Assembly: GCA_942159475.1 (NCBI GenBank)
Contig: OW804094.1
Coordinates: forward strand, 60,756,966-60,820,965
DNA from: Sthenelais limicola
Taxonomy: Eukaryota; Annelida; Polychaeta; Phyllodocida; Sigalionidae
Direction: 5' to 3'
DNA: 64,000 nt
Shown: positions 10,902 to 21,812 of the stretch, one piece after another
How the letters are laid out: each line of letters opens with the position of its first letter
Numbering within the stretch: position 1 is the stretch's first letter
Notes under the pieces: generated by a model
Databases searched by the model: none
The model's input: only the letters and a program-made list of their open reading frames with translations
Told to the model about the DNA's origin: nothing
Made by a program: the position numbers and the translations under genes

Positions 10902-11105
10902 CATTATGCAAGGTATTATGTAACCTTTTCTTATCTCTTATGCAAGGTATTACGTAACTTTTCCTTATCTCTTATGCAAGGTATTATGTAACCTTTTTCT
11001 TATCTCTTATGCAAGGTATTATGTAACTCTTCTTTATCTCTTACGCAAGGTATTATGTAATTTCCCTTACCTATTACGTAAGATTACTCAGGGTTATGTA
11101 AAACG
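10902..11105 (+). repeat. 34-bp tandem array of TTATGCAA/TTATGTAA motifs
   Basis: The landmark TGCA (or CGCA) of each unit lies at 10907, 10941, 10975, 11010 and 11044, a 34-35 bp period. A degenerate sixth unit and further ATTACGTAA-type motifs continue to about 11105. Every unit carries two near-palindromic 8-mers of the TTATGCAA / TTATGTAA / TTACGTAA type, which resemble C/EBP and PAR-bZIP binding sites. The array lies between env and the 3' LTR. Confidence 0.85.
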
Positions 11106-11390
11106 TGACGTAAGGTTACGCGGGACTGTGACCGCATTAAAAACACAGCCCTCCATTTTTCTAAAAATTTACTGCATAATTATTATGTAACATTACTCAA
11201 CCATGTTCTTTAAGTATCATTCTACTAGTTCACGAGTATGACTAGCAGATATTGCCCCTCTCATGTTCTCTCCATTACATAATGTTATATAAGAGCTCTA
11301 GCCCATATTTATTACGTAACAAATAATTATTACATCACCACAAGACTAATTAATTTATTTATTTAATAACTGCCGGCAGAGCTAATTAGT

Positions 11391-11408
11391 TATTAATGGG
11401 GGATAATA
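11391..11408 (+). other. Polypurine tract before the 3' LTR
   Basis: The sequence AATGGGGGATAATA directly precedes the TG of the LTR. Its position and G-run match a plus-strand priming tract, although it is short and contains T residues. Confidence 0.55.
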
Positions 11409-11575
11409 TGTTATAACTCGTTGTGACACATTATAAATTTTAAAAGCTGTTTTAATACAGGTAGCTCCTTCCCCTACGAGGGCTAGACAGCTACTGAGGT
11501 ACGTCGCAACCTGATTGGTCCAGACGTACCTGTCAATCAGTGGGATAGGATTACCACCAGGTAATCCTATCAAGG

Positions 11576-11582
11576 TATATAA
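11576..11582 (+). promoter_or_regulatory. LTR TATA box
   Basis: TATATAA lies 58 bp downstream of the inverted CCAAT box and 68 bp upstream of AATAAA, the expected spacing for a compact LTR promoter. In the 5' LTR the same box would start the genomic RNA. Confidence 0.7.
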
Positions 11583-11649
11583 CCCCATACTGCCCGCCCG
11601 TTCGGGCACTTGCTATTACCATCAACATCTGGTATAACCATCTGAAGGC

Positions 11650-11655
11650 AATAAA
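11650..11655 (+). terminator. LTR polyadenylation signal
   Basis: AATAAA within the 3' LTR, about 56 bp before its end. It is the likely 3' processing signal for the genomic and env mRNAs. Confidence 0.65.
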
Positions 11656-11713
11656 ACATCATTCATACTCTACTGAATTCTTCACTCCTTTATGTTACAT
11701 CCATTATAACATA

Positions 11714-11925
11714 GAAGACGTTTTAACTCCTAAACACTTTTTTACTTGAAGACGTTTTACCTTCTAAACACTTTTTTACTTGAGGACGTTTTACCTTCTA
11801 AACGCTTTTTTACTTGAGGACGTTTTACCTTCTAAACGTTTTGGAGAACGTTTTGGGGAAAAAAACGTCTCAAAAGTGGGGGCAAAAAAAGCGTCTTCAC
11901 GACTGTTTAGAATGAAGACGTTTTT
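11714..11925 (+). repeat. 34-bp minisatellite with terminal palindrome
   Basis: Units start with GAAGACG or GAGGACG at 11714, 11748, 11782 and 11816, an exact 34-bp period. The last unit runs into inverted copies of the GACGTTTT motif (for example GCGTCTTC near 11890), so the block can fold on itself. It begins two bases after the LTR end. Confidence 0.8.
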
Positions 11926-14388
11926 GCTTTCAGTGTATAATCTGATAATCTTTTGTACTCCAATGTTTTGTTGTATTTAATTTCAGATGAAGGAAGGGGT
12001 GGGAATTATAAAAGGAGAAATTAAATCAGTCTGAGAAGAATAATTTGGGTAATATGGAGGTAGATTTGCATCGTTTAGCTTTGCATGTAGGGGTTTCTTT
12101 GACTTGGTGTCAGAGAGTGAGTATGAGTGCCAGAGAATCAAGTGTCAGATGTGCGACAATGAGTGTGAATGCCAGGTGAGTATGCAGTGGCAGGTATTGT
12201 GGGGTGTTGTGGCTTTATTGTGTTGTATAATGTTATGGTACTTGTGGGCGTGAATTTGGTTTGAACTATTATTTGTAATAGAAGTGTTATGATTGTTTAG
12301 GTTATACAAACGAATATCTAAGATTCTCCAATAAATTCAATATGCTCCTTGGACCCGATTTATCATGCGTTTCTGATCCTCCCAACAATGCACTACTGAC
12401 CAGGTATAAAATACACAATTACGATGCACTCAGTAAGGCACTTTTGCTATGTAGACCTGGTGTGTTTGTGCAGATATTAGCATTTATATCCAATATGAAT
12501 GTGAAACGGGAGAGAATGTATTTTAGGGAGAAACAGAGATGATGACAAAAAATACAAAAAATGATGTATTTCAAATGAAAAATTTGAATAAGAATACAAT
12601 ATATATAGCAGTTTCAACTATACCTGATTTCCATTGTGGTCACGGGCTTCTTTAAGGTGTTAAAGCTTTGCTAAGAGTTTGTGTGTCTGCATTATGTGTG
12701 TGAGGGCTACTCTGGGAGTGGAATCGCACTAGATTAACACCCCCTCCTCACCATATATATGGTCAGTAATAATAAAATATACCTACAACATTGAATATAT
12801 CATAGGTCTTTTAATGAAATAAAAAAAGAATACATTATTTGAAAAACATGAAACATGTGACTCGTTTTCCTGTGTCACATCACATAATGGAATATGCAGT
12901 ACAGGCCAAAATATTCTTCATAAAAAATGACATGTTCATCACTTGATACAATGATTCAACTGCATGCAGCTTGTGCATTTACACCCGATTTATATACAAA
13001 ACTTTTATACACATTTTGAAGTGCATTAGATGAGGGCATGTTTCACCAGGTGCAAAACCAGGTGCAAAACTGCTTTTTTGAGCGGATTGCACTTATGAGA
13101 CTGGTCAGATGCACTTTTGCATGCATTGGTGGATTTTCCAATGCACATCGGGAAAAGAGGGACTTGTGTCGACTAACATGGATTTTACCAAAACAAACTG
13201 TTCCATAGTGGGTTCAAGGAGTTACAGCAGAGACGAACTTGTCTAGGTCAGGTGACTATTGTGTTTCCAGTCATATTTATTGGGCACTGACGTGAAAATG
13301 GGATTTACCTATAATAGTGCCAGTAAAGAACTATATGTTCCGGACGGGAAGGTTTCTAATCAGTCACATTTAGACCAAGAACAATTGTTTATACATTGGA
13401 TGAACTGTATGTCATTCTCTTACATGTCCTGCTATTTACTTCTAACAATTTCCAACTTTTGTGCTAAGCATTTATATGTTTAGGCAACCTTATTGTCCAG
13501 CCGCTTGGGGTCTGGTGCGGTCGCTGCCTCCAAAAATAAAGAGGGAGGGGGGCATTGTGGTGCCGGCGGGAGTCAGGCTGGTACTGGCTCTGTCCGGCAC
13601 CATGGTTTCGGGTGTCCGGATGCTCTCCTTACGGGGACTAAGTCAGAACCAAAGCGGTGTTGGTGTTTGTGTATTCCAACAGAGGTTGTATGTACTCATT
13701 TACCCTGTATTTTACATTACTCAGGCATCCAATGGAAGACCTATGTAGACGCATGTTTATTTAGATAGTTAAACCACCTTATTGTACGAACATCAGCAAT
13801 GAAGAATTCTTGAATTGAATTACTTTTTTGTATTGACTCTTGTACTTCTGCATATTCTCTTGTAAACACCTTTAACTCTTATTATGCTCTGCATTCTTAT
13901 ATCTTACTGCCCCAAGTTGTAAGGGTTGGCAGAAGCTCTCCGAGCTCCTACCGCAGCATGTGTCTGAGGTGTAATAAAGGATTTGGCTGGCGAGGACCAT
14001 AAGAACCTGGTTGTGTCGTTATTTTTATCTAGTTTCATAGCCACTACGATACAAAGGAAATAGCCAGACACTACACCTATATTTATTTCACATTAATGCT
14101 ACAATATATGTAATATGCTGTAATATACGTTTTCTGGTGTTGATATGGAGAGGCATATGTATGCAATGAATAAATCTCTAATTATAGTATAGATAACTAT
14201 TTAAATAATTATAATTAATTAATTAATATTGATGATTAATTCTATTAATTAAAATTAGAATAATTGTAATATATACCCTATATAATGTGGTTTTTAATAC
14301 CCCCATACAATACAATACTCCCTTTTTTTAAGACTGTACAATATCAAATACATTTGTTAAGTTAATTCTGTGCCAATTATTTTTCCAG
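11926..14388. other. No gene recognised between minisatellite and Harbinger remnant
   Basis: AT-rich sequence with a few frames of 66-95 codons, none with a recognisable motif. There is an ATTAATTA-rich stretch at about 14195-14280 and a GGTGTAATAAAGG segment near 13970, which could be an old polyadenylation site or an LTR remnant. It may include the 5' flank of the decayed Harbinger element, but no terminal repeat was identified. Confidence 0.4.
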
Positions 14389-16109
14389 GTTGACGACACA
14401 GAGGAATTCTGGCTGACCCTCTGCATGCCACCAGGCCTCTACCATGAGCTCCTCACTAAAGTCACTCCTCTAATAGAGAAAAAAACACACGTTGGAGGGC
14501 GGCAATACCCACAGATGTCCGCCTAGCGCTGACAATGTGGTATCTGGCTTTAGGTCAGTATTATTTTAAAATGTATTCCTTAATCAAGTAGTAATTAGCC
14601 CAATGTCTGCTTGATTAATATTATTGTTGGACCATTTGGTATCATGTGACATTTTTACAACATTATACACTGTGTACGCTAATTGTTACCATTCAGGAAT
14701 GTAATTTTGAGGGTCTGTTCATTAATTTCAAATATCATTTTGTATTTCTTAGGGGATGGTATCCGGTCACTGCACCAGCAGTTTGGTGTGGGACTGTCAA
14801 CAGATCGATATGCAATGCCATATACAAAGTACTTGAGGAGGAGTACTTCAAGGTACAGTGTTTATTCTGTATTTGAGAGAATTGTTGAAGGCAAATTGTA
14901 CATTTTTTGAAAATACGCCCCCCTTACATCAATGGAATGGCGTAATTGTACACATACGCCTACTATTATAAGTATTCAGATTTTTCCAATAAAAGAGGAT
15001 ATATTTGTCTGCAACTCAGAAAATTGTTTCACCAATTGAAGGCCCTCTATATTTTGTATTTCGATGAAACATTGATAGCTTATATTTTTTAGCCAAAATT
15101 TGTCGAATCGTGGAGGCTGATTGAAACATTAATTACGCTGAATTATATTTTTCTCTTGTGACACATGGCTCTGTAGGCTCTGTAGGGAATTACATTTTTA
15201 TTCTTGACATGCAATAAATAACAAATTATGACAAAAACTAAGACAATATGTTTTCCTTGCAGATGCCATCGTCCCAGCAGGAATGGCTTGAGTTGGAAGC
15301 TATATTCCGGAGTCGTTGGAATTTGCCACACTGTATTGGGGCCCTGGACGGCAAGCACGTCAGGATTCAGAAGCTGTTTCAAAGTGATTCACTTTATTGG
15401 AACTATAAAAAATATTATTCCATCATTATGATGGCTTTGGTTGACGGCAATTACATGTTTCGGTATGTAGGAGTTGGTAGTGAAGGGCGTGCCTCGGACG
15501 GTGGTGTCTGGCGGAGGAGTGAAATATACAAGCTGATCCACAACGAAGAAAATCCGTTAGATTTTCCCCCTCCTGTGAACAATGTCGAAGGGTTCAATGG
15601 GCAGCTGCCATATTTCTTTGTTGGAGATGATGCGTTTGCGCTTGAAAAACATCTCATGAAACCTTACCCTGGGCATCACCTATCCCCACGACAACGGGTC
15701 TTGCATCTCCAGGGCCCAAAGGATTGTAGAGAATGGCTTCAGAATCCTTGCGGCAAAGTTCAGAATCTTCAGACAGGCCATTGAAATGTCACCTGACAGT
15801 GTTTCGTGCCTGGTGATGGCCTGTTGTGCCTTGCACAACATGTGCAGAGTGCGCATCGGCAACAACTACCTAGACCCGGCGGCGGTGGACCATGAAGATG
15901 CTGGCCACAATATCATTCATGGGATATGGTGGGAGGAGGAGGAGGCCTTTGCGGATTTACAGGGTGGCCAGGCAAGAAACACCACTAGGTTGCAAAAAAA
16001 CCTTCGTCAGCAGTTGGCAAACTACTTTGTTTCATTCCGCGGCCAACTGCCATGGCAGTATTGCCTATGCCATGTGGATCGCTCTGACTGTGACGTCCCC
16101 CCCAAATAA
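14389..16109 (+). pseudogene. PIF/Harbinger DDE transposase, spliced and frameshifted
   Basis: Three exon-like blocks read as one Harbinger nuclease (DDE_Tnp_4 type). The first, 14389-14553, holds the N-terminal helix region and ends with a donor. The second, 14753-14852, joins it in phase to give ALGDGIRSL. The third, 15263-16109, has catalytic D in GALDGKHV, D in FVGDDAF, and E in RIVENGF. Each block carries a reading-frame change: near 14495-14503, near 14805-14812, and near 15700, which puts the last catalytic Glu and the ALHNMCR tail out of frame with the first two Asp residues. The copy therefore cannot make an intact transposase. The family acts with a partner DNA-binding protein; a MADF/BESS-like remnant lies downstream on the other strand. 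Confidence 0.85.
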
Positions 16110-16499
16110 ATTCATGAACAGCCAATTATGAGTCTCACATATTGAGTCTGGAGTCTACAATTCGTTATTCACAGCTTGTACCGTTTCACCGATAAGATAT
16201 ATCTTGTGTAAATTCACTTAAATGTTGGTATGTTGTTGATGTGACAGCTTTTGGGGAATGTTTTCTATTATTTTCGCACAGGCTAACCTCGTTAGTGACA
16301 GTAAATAAACAAATATTCAACATAATTTTTCTATCATTTGTTTTTTATTATAAAATAGTACTTCACTGGGCTCATGACTTCGACTACATGCGAATAAAGA
16401 AATATGAAATATTAAATATACTTTTTCTACTCTTTGCTACTATAAAAAAATAGTACTTAACTAGCCATCACGGTTTAGCACATTTGACACATACATTTT

Positions 16500-16820
16500 C
16501 TGTGATAAGTAATGCCTTGAACATCATATCAATGAAAAAATATCACCATCTACAATACAACACGTTGTATATGTTGTAATATCTATAGAAAGGTATCAAG
16601 TATAAAGTTAAACGTTGGCACTATATGGGTAAATGCTCTGTGATAAGTAATGCCTTGAACATCATATCAATGAAAAAATGTAACCATCTACAATACAACA
16701 CGTTGTATATGTTGTAATATTTATAGAAAGGTATCAAGTATAAAGTTAAACGTTGGCACTATATTGGTAAGTGCCCTGTAATGCCTTGAACATCATATCA
16801 ATGAAAAAATATAACTATAA
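16500..16820 (+). repeat. ~138-bp tandem repeat, about 2.4 copies
   Basis: The string ATGCCTTGAACATC recurs at 16512, 16650 and 16781 (138- then 131-bp spacing), with near-identical sequence between the copies, including a CAACACGTTGTATATGTTG palindromic segment. It lies between the two convergent Harbinger genes. Confidence 0.85.
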
Positions 16821-16938
16821 ATATTACAGTTAGAATTATTTTCTCTGCATTTTGTAAAGAGGTAATTATGTGCTGCAAAAATGGAAGATCACCTTATGTT
16901 AAAATACAAGATATGACACTGAGCTTTGCGTCCATCAA

Positions 16939-18780
16939 CTAATCAAAGTCCATCTCCTCCTCGGCTACAAATAGTTTATTTTCAAAATCATGTCGCAGCT
17001 TCCTCACCACCTTTGCTGGCTGCTTCCTAAGGCGAGGCAGCAAGCTCTTGAGCCAGGTGTCGAGGTCAGTCAGCTGGCGATCGGCCTCCCTCTGTTGAGG
17101 CCTTCAAGCACTGCCAACACCGAGCTGCTGGGCCCCACGTCCTTCTTCTGGGATTTTTTAGGGTTCATTAGAGACAAGCTCCTGGCAGTGGTCGATTTTC
17201 CAACTCCCTTTCCCTTGCCCTTCTTAGAACTATCCTCCTTTCCAGTCTGCTTTTTCTTGGCCTGTCGTGGTTGGGGGTGGATGAGGCTGTGGGGCTGGAA
17301 ACTATGCCACTGGCACTGGTGCTGGATTCACTGAAACTGGCTTTTCTCTGTAAATCAAAAGCAACGATTTAAGGGAAACATATTATTTGATTGAATAATT
17401 GAATAATTTTAAATAGCAGCACTGTCCCAAATTGCTAACTTATCGGTGGACATAATTCATTCCAAAGTGAGACTTATATAAAGGCGACATTTCCTATACT
17501 TTCTTAGATTCTGTACTGACTTGAGTATGCAACGAGGCCATGGCAGGGTTGTAATTATGTTTAAATTGCTCCTAGTCTGTCCCTTTGGTACGATGTAATT
17601 GTGAAGAAAATGTATCAGATCGTAACACTCTCTTGCGCGTGGAGGGATGTCGTCGAATGCTGCTCCTGACTTGTCTTTGTGACGCCCATACGTGGTCCAC
17701 ATTGACGTCATTTCAGCAACAACTTGTTCAGCTGCAATATAGAAAAATATGTGGAAAAAATAGATATTTGAGTATAAATGTTGCTATTCTAGTATACAGT
17801 CAGGTACAGAAAAGTGGGCAAATTAGGAACGTACATAAAGGTTGTACATCTAGCTGTAACAACAATTCATTACAATTGCACCAGTTACATCTGTTATTAT
17901 ATGATATGTGTATACATGCGTTATTTAAATGAAGTACAATAATTTCTCTTACCGGTCACATTTAACTGAGCTCCAATTTCTTTGTATGCTGCCTCCCTCC
18001 GCGTTGTGTCCATGGTCACTCGGATCATACAAGAATTGGTGTTCTTGCCAAAGGGCCACGATATCGCGGCGCTTGGCATAGTCAAACACCCATGAAGCTG
18101 CCACATTTTTCTTCTTCCTTTTTAAGGCCTTCTTCTTTGGCTCTGCCTTGTCTGTGCTTTGGTGCGCCTGGTTTTCTGCGCCTTCCGTCTCTTCCTTCTC
18201 CTCTTCTCCATCTCCATCATTCCCATCACCTTCTTCATTCTCCGACGAAACTACATAGTTCATATCAAAGTTGTCTGCGATATCATCATTCGTGCCTGCT
18301 GTAGGAACTCCCTGATCATTATTTGATGGACCTGCATGATCGGTGGTACAGTTGGAGTCACCACAACCATGGCATGCTTTTTTTTGGTGAGTTTGCAGGG
18401 TGACTTAAGTGGCATTTTTCTGTAGTCTACCTCACCACTATCATCATCTGGCCCTTCCTCATGCTTCTCTTCATTCTCTTCCTGCTCGTCCTCCTCACGC
18501 CTGTCTTCCTCCTCACGATTCTCGTCCTCCTCCTCAGACTTCTCTTCCTCCTCCTCAGACTTCTCTTCCTCCTCAGCCTTCTCTTCCTCATCAGACTTCT
18601 CTTCCTCCTCAGCCTTCTCTTCCTCAGCAGCCTTCTCTTCCTCCGCACGCTTCTCTTCCTCTTCAGGCTTCTCAGGGCCCAACAAATCTGACTCACGCTC
18701 AGTTTTCTTCATTGACAAGTCGTGCACTTGGTTTTTGGGACGATGGTCAATCTTCATAAAGTACAAGGAGGACATGAAAC
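16939..18780 (-). pseudogene. MADF/BESS-like Harbinger partner gene, decayed
   Basis: Reading the minus strand from about 18780 down: a Glu/Lys-rich acidic segment (18420-18690, repeats of the type EEEEKSEEE); then a region containing a MADF-like domain (RDIVALWQEHQFLYDPSD followed, after a one-base frame change, by REAAYKEIGAQLN) up to a donor at about 17952; an exon at about 17540-17731 (EQVVAEMTSMWTTYG); and a last exon 16939-17347 with a basic Lys-rich region and a BESS-like C terminus (WLKSLLPRLRKQ). At least three frame changes break it. MADF proteins act as the DNA-binding partner of Harbinger transposases (known of the family). The acidic stretch is microsatellite-like and may have expanded. 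Confidence 0.65.
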
Positions 18781-21080
18781 ATGTGGCAATTTGTAGCCAC
18801 ATATCGCGAAGCTGGATTGAAAGAAATGGAATTTCTACAGGAGAAGGAGGTGGTAGGAGAAGGAGGTGGTTGTTGTTCTTCTTGTGGTGATGGTGGTGGT
18901 CCTGCACCTTATCAGCTTATCAGGGTAATTATTCCCATTCACCCCAGAGTTGGAGGTGGAGGTTGGGGCGAGTAAGGGTGACATGGGTGGGTGGGTTGGT
19001 GGGGGTGGGATACAGAGGGCCAGACATACAGACACTGACAGGAAGAGAAGAAGTGGAGAGGAAGGGTAAGATGACAGAGGGGGAGATTATCTAAACTCTT
19101 AGATGGTATAGGCCTGTATGGGTGGGGGGGGAGAGAGATTGTGTGTGTATGAGAGAGAGAGGGGTGTTAATGAGATAATTACAACCAGACCATCATCTAT
19201 AGGACAGAGGGACTTCTACAAAAGCCCCTGGCCGGAGAGAGAGAGAGAGGGGAGGGAAGGGGGGGGGGGGGAGAGAGGGAGAGAGGGAGGGGGGGGGGGA
19301 GAGAGAGAGGGAGAGAGAGAGGGAGAGAGACTTCTATTTGGCTCACAGATTCCATTCAAAGTTTTCTTTGATCCATCCTTTTATCTATGTTGTAGTACGC
19401 ATCTGTGGCGGAGAAATAGGGTTGTGTAAGAACAAGGAGCAAAGTATTTAAAAATGGGAAGTATCTCCTTTAAGAATAGCCATAGAAACATGGGGAAAGT
19501 ACCAGTTGAGTACAAAGTTTGTATTGAGAAACTTCCATAACTTTGGCTCTATTTGGGCCACAAATTTTATTTAAAGTTCAATTTCACTCTAACAATGTGA
19601 GTAGCACAGCTGATTTTGAATTATACATTTAATTCTGATTTCTAAAAAGGTCTAAAGAAAAGGACAGTCCAGCTGACCCCGCTGGCTGATATGCCAGAAG
19701 GTAGGAACTGAGTGATGACACCTGTGGACATCACATATGGCAACAATTAGGGGATAGCAGGGGATAGCAGATAGAGAGTAATCTCTACGAGAAAGAGGTG
19801 GTTGTTGTGACGGGGGTGGATAAGGTGGCTCTTTCATCAGACCTCTCTTATACTTAGAAACTACACACAATGTTAATTATTACAGCTAATATACATCACA
19901 CAGCGACGATTGAAACACCAATATTTGTCTCTTCTTCAGTACAATATTTAGGACAATGAGTTACTCTAGTATATCATAGATTTTGAAAAATTGAAAGAAG
20001 TAGTAGACCAGCTGTGACAGGTCTATCATCTCTTAATTAACTTGGGGGTGGAGGGGGTGGGAGTGGGGGTAATATGGGATATGGGGTGAGATAGGACATA
20101 ATTGGCTGGGCTGAGATTCTTTCAGAGGGAGAGAGAGAGAGGGTGGGGCAGGGGAGTGGTAAATTGTTGTCTGTATACCAAGCAGAGAGGGTGAATGCAT
20201 CCATAGCAGATCTGAAGGAGGTTTTATTTTAATTAGAATGCAATACAAACATCAGTGGTATAGGCCTACGGTGCCTACGAAAGGCGCCTACGACTGTGAA
20301 TTAAACATCAAACATTTCATTTTCCTCTTAATTCTATTCTAGATAAAATGCAGTAACTTTCTGGTCTGATTTTAATACAAACAGGAGGAACAGATGTGTA
20401 ACTGAGAGCATATATGGGAGAGAGAGGATGGCCGTCCTGCACCTTACAAGGGAAATGGGTTTGTTTACTCCTAAACTCCTATGTATAGCACTAGAAGCTG
20501 GGAGGAGGGGGGGAGGGGAGGGGAGGGGAGGGGAGGGGAGGGGAGGGGAGGGCCACCTCCATATCTATAGGTGGTTGTTGTGACGGGGCAGGAGCAGGGG
20601 TCACTAGGGGGGAAGGTGTCCAATTAACCCCATTACCCCTCACATTCCAAAGCTTTCAGGGGTCAAAGCAGTATCAGGTCAGGGGTCAAAGCAGTATCAG
20701 GGGGACAGCTAAGTCACAGGCAGCTAACTAAAGCTCACAGGCTCACAGGCTCTCTAGTCAGCTACTCTCTAGTCAGCTACTAGGAAAGCTAAGCCAGAGT
20801 GAGATAAGGATCTCACTTCAAAGGGCCCAAGGTGGTTTACCGCTTTTGGAAATAACTCTTTTCAATAAGACAATTTAAAAATTTAAATCACCCTATTCAA
20901 CCACAATCGGTTTTCCTGAGCCATTTACCAAACATGAAAGAAATAGCTTGAAAAGAAAGGCATGTACTAGGTCACCAAAGACACGCAATAGGTTATTCTT
21001 ATTTCTACTCTATGTGACTATAGCTATGTCATTTTGCTGAAGAGAGAAGAGAATGAGCTTCGCTCATAATAATATACATG
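18763..21080 (+). repeat. Dispersed repeat family, copy A
   Basis: Several blocks are shared in the same order with 31822-33685. These are ACATGTGGCAATTT...CATATCGCGAAGCTGG (18779), the CCCAGAGTTGGAGGTGGAGG block (about 18945), the ATAGGCCTACGGTGCCTAC block (about 20257), the GTGTAACTGAGAGCATATAT block (about 20396) and the AAAGGGCCCAAGGTGGTTTA block (about 20820). Between them lie GA-rich microsatellites. It begins inside the decayed MADF gene, so part of that gene is itself repetitive or the repeat inserted there. Confidence 0.75.
20500..20552 (+). repeat. (GGGGA)n tract with G-quadruplex potential
   Basis: About eight successive GGGGA units follow a run of seven G. Such G-runs can form intramolecular quadruplexes. 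It is part of repeat copy A and is not conserved in copy B. Confidence 0.75.
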
Positions 21081-21372
21081 ACACAATCAATTTAATCCAC
21101 TAGTCAATCACCACAGAAAAATAGCCTGAAGCTAACAATTAAATTAAACACCCTACATAATCTAGATCTTCTTCATTACTAAAGTACATACAAGGTTCAT
21201 ATGAAAATATAAATATAATATGTGGTACTTGTTGAAATCGTTGATATAATTACATATGATTATATATATTTAAAAATACATCTTTAGATGTTTTTTAATA
21301 GTAACATACAGTAAAAATCACACCTCAACCATGCATTACCGCCCTCAACCTGGTCACCCCACACCTCCCGCA

Positions 21373-21429
21373 ACAATATCGACCCCCCCCCCCCCCCACA
21401 ACTGCACCCCCCCCCCCCCCAAAAAAAAA
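21373..21429 (+). repeat. Poly-C / poly-A low-complexity tract
   Basis: Two runs of about 14 C separated by a short spacer and followed by a run of A. No function is evident. Confidence 0.8.
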
Positions 21430-21539
21430 TTATCGCACAAATAATAATATCTCCTTAATTAATTAAGAATCCCAGTGGTAACAATAATAATTTATATATA
21501 TATATTGGTCATCATCCATATATATATATATTGCAACTA

Positions 21540-21812
21540 CTAACCACGCTTACTGTGCTGGCTAAGGTCCAACACCCTAGACTCGGGCTCAGGCTCTACG
21601 GATGTGTCCCTTGCATCAGCACCCTCATGGTCAGCATTTTTAGCCGGCTTTGGTTTCGGCGCCTTTCCTTTAGCTAATTTACCGCTTTTCGGTTTGGGCT
21701 TCACCACAGCCTTCTTCTTCACCGATCCAGTGTTTGAACTCCCATCCTTTACACTTGTAGCATGAGTTGCTCTGACCATATTGTTAGCACGTGTGAAATA
21801 TACTTGAACCAC
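21540..21812 (-). CDS. Lys/Pro-rich 90-aa frame, unknown
   Basis: An ATG-started frame of 90 codons whose middle is rich in Lys, Pro and Ala (KPKPKSGKLAKGKAPKPKP), like a histone H1 tail or nuclear basic tail, followed by an acidic stretch. The composition is biased compared with surrounding AT-rich DNA, which is the only argument for coding. It could be a fragment or a last exon. No family is recognised. Confidence 0.2.
   Translation of the reverse strand: MVQVYFTRANNMVRATHATSVKDGSSNTGSVKKKAVVKPKPKSGKLAKGKAPKPKPAKNADHEGADARDTSVEPEPESRVLDLSQHSKRG

Larger units (their letters stand above)
1..11711 (+). mobile_element. Ty3/gypsy-type LTR retroelement with env-like gene (5' end outside window)
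   Basis: The sequence shows gag, pol and env-like frames in order on one strand, ending in a polypurine run and a 303-bp LTR (11409-11711). The 5' LTR and primer-binding site are not present, so the element starts before base 1. The domain order protease, RT, RNase H, integrase is that of the Ty3/gypsy group, and a third envelope-like frame is the plan of errantiviruses. At more than 11.7 kb it is long for this group. The extra length lies in about 1.9 kb between pol and env and about 1.3 kb between env and the LTR. All three frames are open over their full length, so the copy looks young, although whether it is active cannot be judged here. Confidence 0.9.
11409..11711 (+). repeat. 3' LTR of the retroelement
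   Basis: A 303-bp block that begins TGTTATAA and ends TTATAACA, giving perfect 8-bp inverted ends in the TG...CA form. It contains a CCAAT box on the opposite strand (ATTGG, 11514-11518), a TATATAA box at 11576-11582 and an AATAAA signal at 11650-11655, in the order expected for U3-R-U5. A perfect 12-bp dyad with a 4-base loop (11544-11571) stands just before the TATA box. The matching 5' LTR is outside the window, so identity between the two cannot be measured. Confidence 0.9.

Noticed and set aside
10902..11105. Regular repeats that could suggest a CRISPR array
   Set aside because: Tandem units without unique spacers, inside a retroelement of an animal genome.
13461..13768. Overlapping GC-richer frames near 13.5 kb
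   Set aside because: Neither shows a known domain; may be a fragment of an old repeat but nothing supports a gene.
18409..18759. Plus-strand Pro/Ser-rich frame at 18.4-18.8 kb
   Set aside because: Antisense shadow of the acidic repeat of the MADF remnant.
18260..18907. Acidic 215-codon frame as a host gene
   Set aside because: It continues into the MADF remnant with frameshifts and its bulk is a Glu-coding microsatellite.
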